This document shows positions 11,270 through 23,339 of a stretch of 64,000 nt of DNA, in pieces. Under the pieces are notes generated by a model. The model was not told the origin of the DNA and searched no databases. It saw only the letters and a list, made by a program, of their open reading frames with translations. The stretch is from NCBI RefSeq assembly GCF_040802235.1, contig NC_133156.1, positions 183,842,351 through 183,906,350 of the forward strand, written 5' to 3'. Positions within the stretch are counted from its first letter, which is position 1, and each line of letters begins with the position of its first letter. Made by a program: the position numbers and the translations under genes. The stretch comes from Manis javanica. Its lineage: Eukaryota > Chordata > Mammalia > Pholidota > Manidae.

Positions 11270-11770
11270 TATTTCTGTCTTTGTGTCAGGCTTAAAAAGG
11301 CTTTTTCTGCTTCAGAATTTTATAGTCACATAAATCCTCTCTTAATTATTTAACAGTTTTTTTTCTAGTCTTTTGCCCTGTACATGTAAATCTTAATCTA
11401 GATGGAATTTGTTGTATTTTGGTGAATTGTGGAATTAAGTATTTAACTTTTTGTTCCTGATGTCACTCATTAGTGATTAAATGATTAAAATGTCCGTTCT
11501 TACTCTCTGTATCTGAAATATTGTATGTTGCAATACATACACTATGTTATAGTACATTTTTCATGTATACCTGGGTCTGCTCTGGAAATCTCTGGTTTGT
11601 TCTAGTGAATTGTCTGTTTCTATATCAGCACCATCTGCTGTGATGGAATTTTCTTTAAATATATCTTAATAGGTGCTGGGGTAAGATGTACCTCATCATA
11701 CTGTTTTTCTCAGAAAATGTCTTTGCTTTTTCAGGATGGACTTTAAAATCATTATACCAAGCAAGCCCTG
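11270..11770 (-). mobile_element. Old LINE-1 3' UTR fragment
   Basis: It contains 'tctagatggaatttgttgt', 'tctgttctagtgaattg'-like and 'ctgtttctatatcagcacc' blocks typical of reverse-complement L1M 3' UTR. Confidence 0.55.
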
Positions 11771-12240
11771 CTCACTTGACTGCACACTGAATGCTGGAAC
11801 ATGGGTGCCCCTCATACAGCCCTTTGTATTTATAAGCACAAAACATACCAGGAGCTGGGTTTGGTGGGGCTAGACTTTCTTCCCAATGCAGAATCACATG
11901 GCCTCTTTAGAAATAAGTCCCTCAGTGCCACTGACCTCCACTTGGCTATCCTCCAGTCTTTGGCTCCAAGACAGTCCTGTGGATCCTCAGAGTCCCTGTG
12001 TTCCTACTGCTGCGGCTGCCATAGTGCCCAGCTGTATGCTCCCCAGGGTAGCCAAGCCAGCCTATCCTGGGCTCTGACTGTCCATCTCAGGGAACCCGGT
12101 CTCCAGCCAGCGCCCTCGCCAAGCCTGGTCTCCTCTAGGGATTTCCTGCAGGTTAGCTCTAGGGAGCTTCTTCCTAGTTTCTTCTGTACATGTGTTTTTT
12201 TCTCTATTTCATATTTTCTAGGCTCGCTTATTGAAGGGAC
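11771..12240. other. Single-copy stretch, no gene recognised
   Basis: It carries a 187-codon chance frame on the plus strand (11801-12364) that runs on into L1-like sequence and has no recognisable domain. I do not call it a gene. Confidence 0.4.
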
Positions 12241-12313
12241 TTTTTCAGGGTCTTTCTTATTGAGGAGTAATGAACACAGTAAATTCACAAACCTTAAGCA
12301 TATGGTGAATTTT

Positions 12314-13504
12314 TTTTGTGTGTGTGTGTGGTATGACTCTACATTTATTCAAGTCTTTTTTTAAAATTTTGATATCTCTTGCATCTACCTACTACTTCAG
12401 CATTTTATTAAAAATAAAAATAATAATAATAATAGGAGAAATGTGGGATCAACATATAAATCAAGTACAAAAATCAAACGAATATTCATATTTGACCTGA
12501 TTGTTTATAGGTCATATTGCATGATCAAAACCGAAAGTTTCTGTGATGACTGCCCTTGTACTGTTCACCATGTAAGAATTTATTCACTATGTAAGAATTC
12601 GTTCACCATGTAAGAACTTGTTCGTTATGCTTCAGAAGATTGGAGACTGACGAGAATTAGGCTTGAGATGGATTAATGATTGTACATTGAGCGTTGACCC
12701 CCCTATACTGAATTTTATTGTTGTTAACAACCATTTGATCAATAAATATGAGAGATGCCCTCTCAAAAAAAAAAAAAATTTTGATATCGTTAGTGTACAA
12801 TTACTTGAACAACATTTTGGTTACTAGACTCCCCCTATTGTCAAGTTTACCCCCATATATCCCATTACAGTCATTGTCCATCAGCATAGTAAGATGCTAT
12901 GGAATCATTATAACTTCTCTGTATATACTGCCTTTCCCATGTCCCCCACCCCTACATTATGTGTGCTAATTGAAATGCCCCTTTTTCCCCCTTACCCCTC
13001 CCTTCCCACCCATCCTCTCCAGTCCCTTTCCCTTTGGTAACTGTTAGTCCATTCTTGGGTTCTGTGAGTCTGCTGCTGTTTTGTTCTTCAGTTTTTTCTT
13101 TGTTCTTATACTCCACAGATGAGTGAAATCATTTGATACTTGTCTTTCTCCACCTGGCTTATTTCACTGAGCATAATACCCTCTAACTCCATCCATGTTG
13201 TTGCAAATGGTAGGATTTGTTTTCTTCTTATGGCTGAATAATATTCCATTGTATATATATATATACCACATCTTCTTTATCCATTCATCTACTGATGGAC
13301 ACTTAGGTTGCTTCCATTTCTTGGCTATTGTAAATAGTGCTGCGATAAACATAGGCGTGCATATGTCTTTTTCAAACTGGGCTGCTGCATTCTTAGGGTA
13401 AATTCCTAGGTGTGAAATTCCTGGGTCAAATTGTATTTCTATTTTTATTTTTTTGAGGAACCTCCATACTGCTTTCCACAATGGTTGAACTAATTTACAT
13501 TCCC
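12314..13504 (-). mobile_element. LINE-1 fragment, itself interrupted by a second L1
   Basis: The minus strand at about 13481-13164 encodes the L1 ORF2 C-terminal region (MWKAVWRFLKKIKIEI, then PKCPSVDEWIKKMWYIY), broken by a (TA)n expansion near 13252. Its 3' UTR continues down to 12773 with 'gatatcgttagtgtacaat'. A plus-strand L1 tail is inserted near its 3' terminus at about 12378-12772. Diverged copies of the host sequence (agcatatggtgaattttt near 12296 and agcatacggtgaattttt near 13504) flank the whole composite. Confidence 0.8.
12378..12772 (+). mobile_element. LINE-1 3' tail inserted in another L1, with 14-bp target duplication
   Basis: A plus-sense L1 tail: an (AAT)n stretch near 12410-12435, a UTR with three near-repeats of 'tcaccatgtaagaa', an AATAAA-containing end ('gatcaataaatatgagag') and a poly(A) tract at about 12765. 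The 14-mer aaaattttgatatc appears immediately before it (about 12364) and again right after the poly(A) (about 12774). That is a clean target-site duplication and shows it inserted into the older L1. Confidence 0.85.
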
Positions 13505-13724
13505 AGCATACGGTGAATTTTTACGTATGTGTACACTATGTAACCACCACCCTATTCAAGATACTTCTTTTAGAGTTAAACTGTTGGGAGGTTAGAGGGA
13601 GGGACACATCATGAGCATGTTCCCAAGCTGCCATCTATTTTAGAACTGTCTTCAAAGGGTGTTAAGGGGAGAGCCACACATTGAGTCTATACACTGATGA
13701 GGAGAAAATGGTCAGGAGTGGTGG

Positions 13725-13880
13725 GTCGTGTTCTGGTCCTCCCCCTTACTGGCTATGGGACTTCTGTGCCTCAGTTTCAACAACTGTAAATTGGGAGTAG
13801 ATGATAGCTCCTACCTCACAAGGTTGTCATGCAGATTACACAAGGCATCAGTGCAAAGAAAATGTTAATTATTGTTTTTG
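13725..13880 (-). mobile_element. MIR SINE, reverse orientation
   Basis: Reverse-complement MIR blocks: 'gcctcagtttcaacaactg', 'taaattgggagtagatgat' and 'cctacctcacaaggttgtc'. Confidence 0.8.
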
Positions 13881-13904
13881 TTGTTGATAATAAGGAGGAG
13901 GTGG

Positions 13905-14056
13905 CAGTGGTTCTTAATGAAGGGTGTGCATCAGAATCACCTGGGGGTGCTCTCATAAAACATGTGCTCAACCTGGCCATATCTATTGAGTCAGAACTCA
14001 GATTTTAAATGCCTCCCCAGGTCATTCTGTTGCTTATAGGTGATTAAGAACCACCG
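13905..14056 (+). mobile_element. MER5A hAT-type MITE
   Basis: Terminal inverted repeats cagtggttcttaa and ttaagaaccaccg bracket about 150 bp, with the internal 'gcatcagaatcacctgggg' block. Confidence 0.88.
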
Positions 14057-14059
14057 GGC

Positions 14060-14465
14060 TGGAGGGGGCCGTGACTGGAAGCAGGAAGGTCTTCTGGTGG
14101 CCCCTGTAATAATGAGGGTGGAGTTGAGCAGGTCTAAGGCAGAGTGGAGAGGTGGCCAGGATGTGGGGACCTCAGGTGATGGAGTGAAGCGGGAGGGAGA
14201 GGCGTCTGGGGCGATTCACAGGTTGCTAACCTTGCAACAGAATGAGAAGGGGAGGACTAGCCAGAGTCAGGAATGTGGAGCAGGGCTAAGGGGCAGTGGG
14301 TCAGAGATTGTTAGAGCTCCCCTGGGGTTGTTGATGGAGGCTCCTGGCGCAAATAACAAGTTAGTATTTGGATCTCTAGGTCTGACCTGTGGTGTTTTTC
14401 GTGGCGTCATCAGTGTAAAGGAGGTAGATGAAGCCATGGACCTGGCCATAGGGTCAGTGTAGAGA
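14060..14465 (-). mobile_element. LINE-2 interior fragment, reverse orientation
   Basis: It shares ordered motifs with 10900-11255, and its end 'gatgaagccatgga' to 'gtgtagagagcagaagaga' matches the reverse-complement L2 interior. Confidence 0.6.
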
Positions 14466-14999
14466 GCAGAAGAGAGCCAAGTTCACAAAGCATCTGCCTC
14501 TGGGAAGGGCTGCCTCCACTTTCTCTGAGTGCCTGTTTCTCATGTAATAACCCCCTTGCTGAGATGACCACTGAGGAATAAACTCAGTCTTGTTCCTTGA
14601 AGATGAATAATAACTACGGACCACTTTCTTTCCTCATAAGTCTCAAAGTTTTTCACATCCCCTGAACAGAGGAGCTTAATCCTTATCGCCCAGTATGCTC
14701 TGACAGCGCCTAGTTAGGGGCAGTGTCTCATCGGACGGCCCTTCACCCACAGTGCCACTATACATACTTAGGCCCTGGTGGGCAGCTCCTTTGACTCTGG
14801 CTTTTCTCAGGCCCTTGATATCAACCAGCTACTCTCTGGTAAGAATATAAGCCATTCCCCTACCTCAGAGACAGTTGCATTTAGAACTACTGATATTATT
14901 GAAATAAGGAAAATGTTGGATTCCTGAGGGAAGGCAATACTGAATGAATTATTCATTTGCCCATATAGAACATTCCTGTCCAGTAGACCTTTCTGCATA
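14466..14999. other. No recognised feature
   Basis: Short chance frames only. I see no repeat that I can name. Confidence 0.35.
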
Positions 15000-15130
15000 G
15001 AGGGAAATGTTCTTCTGTGCTATATGATATGATAACCAGTAGCTATATATAGCTATTGAGCATTTGAAATGTGGCTAGTGTAACCGTGGAACTGGATTTT
15101 TCTTTTTAATTAGAGTTAAATTTAAATTGG
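15000..15130. mobile_element. Ancient DNA-transposon MITE fragment
   Basis: The block 'ctattgagcatttgaaatg' followed by 'tggctagtgtaac' is a widespread mammalian non-autonomous DNA-transposon sequence. I am not certain of the family name. Confidence 0.5.
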
Positions 15131-18100
15131 CAAAGAGAAGCAGGCACTATTATATTGCATTCACTGGATCGAAGAGAGATGGGGACACTACAACTGACAC
15201 CCCACTCGACTGCCCAACTATCAACTTTGAAATCAAAGGGTAACTTTGAAATCAAATGGGCTTTCTTTCTCCCACCTCTCTAGCCCCGGCCCTCAGTTTG
15301 CCTCCCCAAGAAGGCAGGTGCCTACAATTGTCCCCCAGAGGCCTCTCCCAGTCCTTGTGCCTTTCTGCCTTGTTGCCCCCGCCCCCATTTGTGCTCATGC
15401 CACAGCAAGCCCTACTTCCTCCAGGAAGGCTTCCCTGACTCTTGTCCCTTCCAGGTGAGACCAGTTTTAGGGCTCTGAAAAGATTCCATCTGGCTTCCAG
15501 TCAGGGGTGGAGGTGGCAGGGATGGCTCTCAGGAAGGTGAGGGTGCAGCTGCAGGATGGATGTGCGTTAGATCACTGCATTTCAAACTTCCTTGACCACC
15601 ACATTCAGTGAGAAATACATTTCATATCCCAACCACCAAACACACCCACACCCAGGTACATTTTTACCCACAGGTTGAAAAATGCAGTGAAATCATCATT
15701 GCTTGGGACAATGCCAAACACAGGTCAAGGGGCCCAGTCCAGACTTCACCCTCTAGGTCCCTTGAAGAGCCGGCAGGTGATGGCATCGGCAGCCGTGGGC
15801 TCCTGGTGGCGGTACACCTGGTGGTGCTCTGCTCTTTGCATGGCGTCTCCTTTCAAAGCCCTAGTCGGTTGTGTCATAAAGTGACCACGGTCACTGTTTT
15901 CAGGGCTGTGGAAAGAGTGTGAAGTCGATGAAGCACTCCAGACACCTGAGAGAAAGATGCTCCGCTCAGTGTCAGTGTCACAGGGCTGTACGTCTCCTCC
16001 CTCTTGATGAAGCTCCTCATGGAGGCGAAACTCCCAGGCCTTATGGGGCTCACCGGAGCTGCTGCCTGGGCAGGGCTGTGAGTGACAAATATAATATGAG
16101 CAAAGTGTGGAAATTCTGCGTGCAGTCCCACAGCTACAGAAATGGCCTGTCATTCAGAGGACAGACGATAAATGTATGTAAGGAGCATTCCAGGGGCAAG
16201 TGAGTCTTGGAGCCCCATCTCCCTTTGGACTTTAGTCTTGAACTGGAAGTATTGAAAACAGTACCTATGAAATAGCTACACCAAAATTCCTGCCTCTAAA
16301 CCAGGTGTTTTATCCCTCCAAGGCTTCAAATCTTATTGACACTTATTTAGCACACATTCCTACAAGAGTGCTATCTGATTTCCAAGCCCATCACAGAAGA
16401 AAAGGAACAGTCTGAAGCATGGTGCTGGCAAGCGGCTTCCAGAGGCAGATGCATAGATAACAGGCAAGTGAACGCCAGAGAAACAACTGTCTAGTTCCGT
16501 AGAGAATGCTTCTATCAATGACCACTTCAGTGAGAAAGGATGTTTTTTAAGATATTAGGCGGCTTTGGGACCACATGTTAGCAACATTTCCCTTTAAAAT
16601 GGCTAAAATAGTATTTTGGCAATTGAAGTTTCACTTTTCAGAAAAAATAATCCTTGGGAACCTCAGTAATTCTGGATAAATTGGGTGCTGCTGAGCTGCT
16701 CCTGATTAGGGCTAGCCTTCCTCCTCATGGGTTTGGGGCACACTGTGATCTCAGGCTCCTGGAGCAAGTCCTCTCCACCCACACCCTAGTCGGCCTCACA
16801 GCCTGAAGCTGCTTTGCTACTATGGAATTCCTTTGTTCACCAGCATGAGTTTGTGAGCAAATCCTTTCCCATTTGAACCCAGTATTGGGTTTCCCATTTG
16901 TGACAGTATTGACTCCCTGAAGCCCTAAAGATAGGTGTAGAGAGAGAGCTCTGGGCCGGACACTCCCTGGCGATGGCAGGCCTGGGTGGGACTGCCTAAA
17001 TGACCAGAGGGCAGGAGGAAGCCACCGGGATTGAGCTAGGGTGAGTTTTTAGGGAGCAGTAGGGGTGGGCTGGGAAACCAGTCGCACCCTGTTCATGGCC
17101 TTGCCTGATGACAGCCCACTTACTGAGGCCAGGCCAGGTCTCCTTTTCTTCCACAGCCTATCCACTCTCAGCTCCCTGGCCCCCTGGTCCCCAGATATGC
17201 TTCTGTGAGTCACACTGGGTAACTGCAGGCAGGGTGCTCCAATTAGAAAGGGACCTCAAAGAAAAGCCAGGCATTTCTGAGACAAAGATTTTTTATTCCT
17301 CACCATCTAAGAAAGTGAGTATGAAGCAGAAGTGGGGTTGGAGATGGGTCACCTCACCAGGAGGTTCTGTCTCAACAACAGGTTGTTGTATAGTGTGTAT
17401 GTGTAATGCATTACACATCCTAATGTTGATATTTGTATATGCTGTTTGATTACAAAATGATGGAACTGTTCCTCCTAATGGGGGAAAACACAATAATAAA
17501 CTAAAACAACAATATCAAAAGTCTTTGAAAAGATTTCAGAGATTTGCAGAGCCATTCAATGATGTGTCCCCAAGGCCAGAAGTGGAGTAAGGCTTGGTCA
17601 AGTGATAGTTCTAAGAAGCTGCCCAGTGGAATTATTTTTTCAGAATAGAATGTGAGGGGTAGAGAAAAACCACTCAGTTCTAAGTACTGTAAATGAGATT
17701 CTGATGAGGAAGTTGCAAATGGTTTTAACAGGGAGATGGTGGGGCAGCACAAAAGAAGACAAGAGGACCTTAGATTTTCAAGGAGCCTGCTGGGTTCTCC
17801 TAGGTTTGTGGTAACTGGTGTGTGATATACCTAGTCAAAGCAGCCAGAGGGACCGAAGTCCAGAATAGCAGGGCTTGGGGAGGAAGCCTGGCTGGCACAG
17901 CGGTTGCCCACCTGTTTCCTGACTGAGGTCTGTTTCAGGCAAGAGGATGAACAAGGTAAAGACAGGCCCTCTGATAGTGGGAGGTACAGAATGTTAATGT
18001 CTGAAAGAAAGAAAAAGTACCCAATTTCCATATATTTCCAGCTGCCTCCCTTGGTATCCTGAAACTGGATGGAAAAGTAACAAAGATCATATGGAGTGAA

Positions 18101-19035
18101 ATGAAGCTCCCAAAGTGGTGGAACTCAACTCCTTCCTGAAGTAGAAGAACCCATCTTCAAGAAGTAGAAGCCCACTGTGGAAGGCAGACCGTCACACACG
18201 TGGACACAGTTCAGGGCATTGCAGGATGCAGGCCCCTGGGGAAGGCTCGTACGGGAGGCAGGCTGAGGCCTCCTCCTTCCTTGGAAACCAGCTCCTGAAA
18301 GTGTGACTTGTCTTTCAGGCAAACGAGGGCTGCTGTCCCGTCAGTCCAGTGCTCTCTCCAGCTGATTGCACGACGGCCCTCCTGTGCACCCAAGCAAGCA
18401 CTGGGACTGGCCAGGCTGGCCTGGCAGGTCTGAGGATGCAGGGTCCACTTCCCAGCCTATGGGCACAGCTGGGGCCCACAGACCCCATGCCTGAGCTGTA
18501 GGGTCCAGACATTAAGGCACCCTGTGCCTGCCTCCTCTGTGCCTGGCACTGTGCTGGGCGTCCTTGGGTGGTGTCGTGGCACATCATACCTGGGAGCTGG
18601 GTGGTGTCAGGTAAGTAAACAGGCTGGGACATTAAATTGTCTTCATAAGGGGCAGAGCCAAGGCTCGGAGCCAAGGTTTCCAAGGGCAAAGTCAGATGTC
18701 ACTTCCATACCCCACCCTGGGCAAGACCAGAGGTGACTCAGCCAAGAACCCTGCCCTCAGGAAGAGATGGAGCCAGACATCCGGTAACTGACCACCTCAG
18801 CCCAGGGGAAGGGCAAGGAGGCTCTGAGAGCCCTGCCCTTCCAGGCCAGGCTCTTGTTTCTCGGATCCCTGCCTGCTCATGCGACCCCCTCACAAGGCCC
18901 CAACACCTGCCTGTGAAGTACTCAGGGGCTCCCTCCTGCTCACTCGTTATGGAAACCTCTCTCAATCAGTGGTCATTTTAGAAAAGGAAAGCAGTTTAGA
19001 AAAAAAACACTTTTTGAAGCAGCGGTGGCCATTTT
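15131..19035. other. Mostly single-copy DNA, no gene recognised
   Basis: About 3.9 kb of mixed sequence. Overlapping open frames on both strands at 15608-16203 and 18125-18981 are GC-driven and carry no recognisable domain. The only structure noted is a perfect 20-bp palindrome at 17399-17418. Confidence 0.35.
17399..17418. repeat. Perfect 20-bp palindrome
   Basis: The sequence atgtgtaatgcattacacat equals its own reverse complement. It sits in otherwise unremarkable DNA next to a TG-rich patch (tagtgtgtatgtg). Confidence 0.95.
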
Positions 19036-19039
19036 TTCC

Positions 19040-19200
19040 CCCTAAAGACTATTTTTAAAGAACAGTTTTAGGTTTACAGCAAAATTAAGAGGAAGGTATA
19101 GAAGTCTCCTATATACCCCCTGTCCCCATATTCACAGCCTCCCCCATCATCAACAACCCCCAGCAGATCAGTACCTTTGTTACAATTGATGAATCTATGT
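19040..19200 (-). mobile_element. Old LINE-1 3' UTR fragment
   Basis: The blocks 'agaacagttttaggttta', 'cagcctcccccatcatcaa' and 'ttgttacaattgatgaat' are reverse-complement L1M UTR. Confidence 0.75.
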
Positions 19201-19479
19201 GGTGGCCTTTTTTTCCAACAAAAATTTCATCTGAATGTACTTAAAATTGAAAACAGATGCCAGGAGAGCTATTCTGCATGAAGAGAGTGTGGGGAAACCT
19301 GTGGGCGACCTGTTTCTCGACCCCCTCCTGCCACCTCACCCAGATTCAGCAGGACCAGGGTGTAGCCTATGAATCCTGCTCTGAGCGGGGAAGACTTGAT
19401 CCTATTCTTTGTTTATGAGCTCGTCTCTGGGTCTGTGCCTTTAGAACATAAGTTTCATGTTGGCAGATTTTGAAAAAAA

Positions 19480-20165
19480 TTATGGTAAATGACACCATAT
19501 TTATAAAATACAAAATTTACCATTTTTGAGTGTACAGTTCAGTGACATTAAGTACATTCACATTGTTCTGCAACCATCATCATCACCATCCATTTCCAAA
19601 ACTTCTCTATCATCCCAAATTGGATCTCTATACCCATTAAACAGTGACTCCCCATTCAGCTCTGCCCCCTACCCGCCAGATCTTAGCAACCACCATTCTA
19701 CTCTGTCTCTAAGAATGTGCCTATTCTAGATACCTCATAAATAAAATCAAACAATATTTGTCTTTTTGCATCTGGCTTATTTCACTTAGCATAATGTCTT
19801 CAAGGTTCATCCATACTGTATCATATGTCAAATTTTCCTTCCTTTTTAAGACTGAATAATATTCTGTTGTATGTATATATCACATTTGATTATCCATTCA
19901 TCTGTCGATGGACATTTGGGTTGCTTCCACCTTTTTGCTATTGTAAATAATGCTGCTGTGAACATTGGTGCAGAAATAATCTGTTCGAGTTTCTGCTTTC
20001 AGTTCTTTTGGGTATGTATCCAGAAGTGGAATTGCTGGATTGTATGATAATTCTATGTTTAAATCTTTGAGGAACTATCATACTATTTTCCACAAAGGAT
20101 GCACCATTTTACAATCCCCCAAGCAGTGTACTAGGGTTCCAGTTTCTTCACATCCTTGGCATTGT
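19480..20165 (-). mobile_element. LINE-1 fragment (L1MB-like age)
   Basis: Reverse-complement L1 3' region running to the ORF2 end: 'gtgtacagttcagtgacat', 'cttatttcacttagcataa', 'gttgcttccacctttttgc' and 'tccagaagtggaattgctg' in canonical order. Confidence 0.88.
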
Positions 20166-20204
20166 GGCAGATTCCATTTTAATCTCTTATTCATGGCTGA
20201 GAGA

Positions 20205-20265
20205 CTATGTCAGTACCTTGCAGATAATAGGTGCTCAATAATATTTGTTGGGTTGAATTAATGGG
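20205..20265 (+). mobile_element. LINE-2 3' end
   Basis: Ends in 'aggtgctcaataatatttg' then 'ttgggttgaatt', the plus-sense L2 terminus. Confidence 0.65.
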
Positions 20266-20464
20266 AAGCCTTCGTCTCTGGGCAAGTCTTGGTCTCTTGT
20301 ACTTGAGTGCCCTTCTACCTGTCACCTAGTCAACAGTCCACTTTTAGTCCCTGCTCAGCTCTAAGACAATCACCCTTTTGATGGAGTAAGTTACCTAGAG
20401 CTTCAATAAAGAGAAAATGGTGGCACTGTGCAGGTCAGGGAATCTAATATGCTGGTTAGCATGG

Positions 20465-20680
20465 GAGTGTTTTTCAAATTGTGGGTCTCTACCCATTTGT
20501 GGCTCATGAAACCAATTTTTAGTGGTTAAAACCAGAATTTATGAAAAATTAAATAGAATAAAATACCAGAATATACCACATGCAAAAAAGAGTATCACTC
20601 TGTGAAACTTCTGTTTTTAGTGTGATATTTATGTACGTGTGTAACAGACTGCCAAGAGTTTGAAAACACTGTTGTATAGG
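20465..20680. mobile_element. hAT-type MITE fragment
   Basis: It begins 'gtgtttttcaaattgtggg' and ends 'agtttgaaaacactg', giving inverted termini. Interior 'ggctcatgaaaccaatttt' and 'aattaaatagaataaaa' match a known mammalian non-autonomous family. A related fragment lies at 35240-35515. Confidence 0.65.
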
Positions 20681-20829
20681 ATATACAGCCTCTGCTTAAA
20701 CAATTCTCCATGGCTGGGTGCGTACTAACTTACAAGGAAGCCCACGCCGTTTGGGAGTCCACTGCCACATTGGAATGTTCCTCCCTCACGGAACAGAAAC
20801 CACTCAGCATGTAAGATCTCTGCTTTGAG

Positions 20830-21290
20830 GCCCTACTTTGTGCTAAGACCTGTAATAGGCACTTGAGATGAAGAGGAATAGAGGGTGCCTCCAGGAGTTT
20901 AATGGAGAAGAGAGGCTGGAGGACATGGAAGGGGGCAGCCTGCTGTGAGAAGGGAGGGCAGAGGGGGCAGAATGAGTGCTGCCTGAGTGAGTCTAGGAAG
21001 GACGCCAGAATGGGTCTTGAAGGATGAGTAGGAGTTTGCTATTCTCTACCCAGAGGAATGCTTATAGGAAAGTATGGAGATCAGAAAGAGCAGATTTTGT
21101 TCAAAGAACAACAGGTAGCCTGGCTGGGGTCCAGGGGCTGGGGTCCAGGGTTTCTAAGGAGGTCCCGGTAGGGGGAGCTGACTCGAGGGAGTTAAAGTAG
21201 GAGAGCAGGCAAAGGTCAGATTGTGAAAGGTGCCAAGAGCTTAGATTTTTACCCTATAGCTAAAGGGGTGTCGTTTGAATATTTAGAATA
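20830..21290 (-). mobile_element. LINE-2 fragment, reverse orientation
   Basis: Ordered reverse-complement L2 blocks: 'ctactttgtgctaagacct', 'ttgaaggatgagtaggagt', and 'gcttagatttttaccctat' near its end. It includes a 14-bp tandem doublet (ggctggggtccagg twice) near 21127. Confidence 0.7.
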
Positions 21291-21589
21291 CAAATAGGTG
21301 TCAGGATGTGTATTGTGCCCTGGGGAATTAGGGTGAATGAAACAGAAATCTGGCCTGAGAAGTGCTGTTGGGGCCCTGGCCTTGTGGGCCTCTCACTGGG
21401 AGCCAGGAGAGGGGGGGCAGGTTGTGGTGACCCCGAGGGAGGGCTTCCCATCTGTGCAGTGCCATGGCATCCGGCATGGGGAATGGGGCGACCTAAGGAA
21501 TCACACAGAGAGACAGACGGTTGTAGAAGTGGGATGCGTGATGGGAGACAACGAGCCCATGAGAGAGGGTGAAAGGCGTACCTGGTTTA

Positions 21590-21860
21590 GACCAGGAGGG
21601 AAGGCTTTTGTGAAGAAATGATGTTTAAGTTGTAGCCTGCAGGCGAAGAGCCCTTGGCCAAGGAGACAGCGTGGGCAGAGGCTATGAGGTACAGAAGACC
21701 CTGGACCAGGAGGCAGCCCAGAAAGGGAGGCTGGAGGGCTGAGCCAGCCCTGGGGAGGGCCAGGGACCAGGTGGGGGCAGGCCTTGAGTAAGGATTTAGG
21801 ATATTATCCCAATGGCAGTGAGGAGCCACTGCAGAGTCTAAGCAAGTTTAAGTGTGTTAT
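21590..21860 (-). mobile_element. LINE-2 fragment, second copy, reverse orientation
   Basis: The blocks 'gaagaaatgatgtttaagt', 'aaggatttaggatattatc' and 'caatggcagtgaggagcca' restart the L2 order seen at 20830-21290, so this is a separate insertion in tandem orientation. Confidence 0.7.
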
Positions 21861-22164
21861 GTGTTTACTTTTATATGAAACAAAAAGTACCTCCAGGATG
21901 AAGGTAAGAGGAGGCCCAGAGGAATGGAAGGAAGGGAAACTGTGAGGCACTATGGGAAGCCCACCCTTCCTTTCTGGGGGTCCTGGAGCTTGGTTGTTTG
22001 GACCTGGGGGTGTGGGATAGGAGAAGTGACAGGAGATGCCCAGAGACTGTAACCCCTGGGGGAACACTGGAGGGCAAGGAGTGGGAGGGGAGTCTTCTCT
22101 TTCTCCAGGACTCCTCTTTCTGGGGCCGTGCCCTCAGCCAGGCTGGTCTTTTGACTGAGCATCT

Positions 22165-22300
22165 TGTTCCCACCTCTGCACCTTTGCTCAGGCTGTTCAC
22201 CCTCCCTGGAATGCCATTCCTGCTTCTTTCTCTTTCTTCCTAACCCTAGGTGGCCCATCTCTTACGGCCCACATCCTTTGGAGGGCTTTGCCCACCACTC
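22165..22300 (+). mobile_element. LINE-2 fragment
   Basis: The blocks 'cacctttgctcaggctgtt' and 'ccctggaatgccattcctg' are plus-sense L2. Confidence 0.55.
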
Positions 22301-23335
22301 TGGTTCCTTCTCCCTCCCACACCCAGTCCCACACCATGTGCAGCCCACAGAGGTGGGAAGGATGGGGTTCTGCAGCATGTGTGGTGGCACTGCACCGATG
22401 GGAGCCCCTCTTCAGCTCCAGCTTGGAGCAGGGTGGGAGCCTTCCTCAGAGTTACCACAAAATCCTCCCCCACTCTCCTGGCTCCCAGTGAGAGGCACGC
22501 ACAGCCCTCATGTCCCTCCCATCTGGGTCACACGGACCCCAGGCCCGGAGCGAGGAGAGTTTGGGGACTGATGCCAGAACCCTGGCACCTCCTGTGGTCT
22601 GCTGCATGGATGAAGTGTGGGAAACTATCAACCCGCTCCCAAGTCTGGGCTCCCTCCTGCTTAACACAGCTGGCCTAGGAACATGAAGGCCTGAGCTGAA
22701 GAGCCTTTTAGGTGTCCCTTTATGGCCTTGCTGATGGGGGACGCCTTGCCCTAGCTCAGGGGGCAGCCCCTGGCAAGGAGATTCCCTCCTGGGCACACTT
22801 ATGTTTGCCTGGGGTTGAGAGAGTGCTTGCTGGGCCTTCTCACCTATTGGGTAGCTGGGTGGCTGGGGAGGACCATTCATGCTGTTACCTAAACTGCCCC
22901 CACTGCCACCTGGAGTGCCATTCCAGGCCACATGGAGCATTATCCATGTGGCAGGCAGCCCAGCTGTGGTTCCTGCAGGGCAGTGTCTTTTGATTGGGAT
23001 TCATATTAGACACCCCATTTGTTTTCTCCAGTGAAGGCATCTGCATATAGGACATCTGTTGTCCCGTTTGACAGGCAGGTCTCCCTTGGTCCCAGTCTCC
23101 ACAGATCTCGTCTAGGATGACTGCTTCCTTCTCTGAGGTGTCCCCCAGACTCCCCATATTTGATTTAGTGCATGACACATAGTCTGTATTTTAAGTCTGG
23201 ACATCCCACATTTTCTCTCCAAGTCTCATGAAAATTCCATCCACCATTGTTGTATGATACTGAGGCAAATGAGCAGAAGCAAATGTGCTTAGAGATCCGT
23301 AGTCCTTCATAAATTCTGGCATTAATGTTACTGTC
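22301..23335. other. Single-copy stretch, no gene recognised
   Basis: GC-rich with overlapping chance frames on both strands (22164-22940) that show no domain. No repeat was called. Confidence 0.35.
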
Positions 23336-23339
23336 AGAG

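Noticed and set aside
11801..12364. 187-codon plus-strand open frame
   Set aside because: It runs into old L1-like sequence and a TG tract and has no recognisable domain or supporting splice context.
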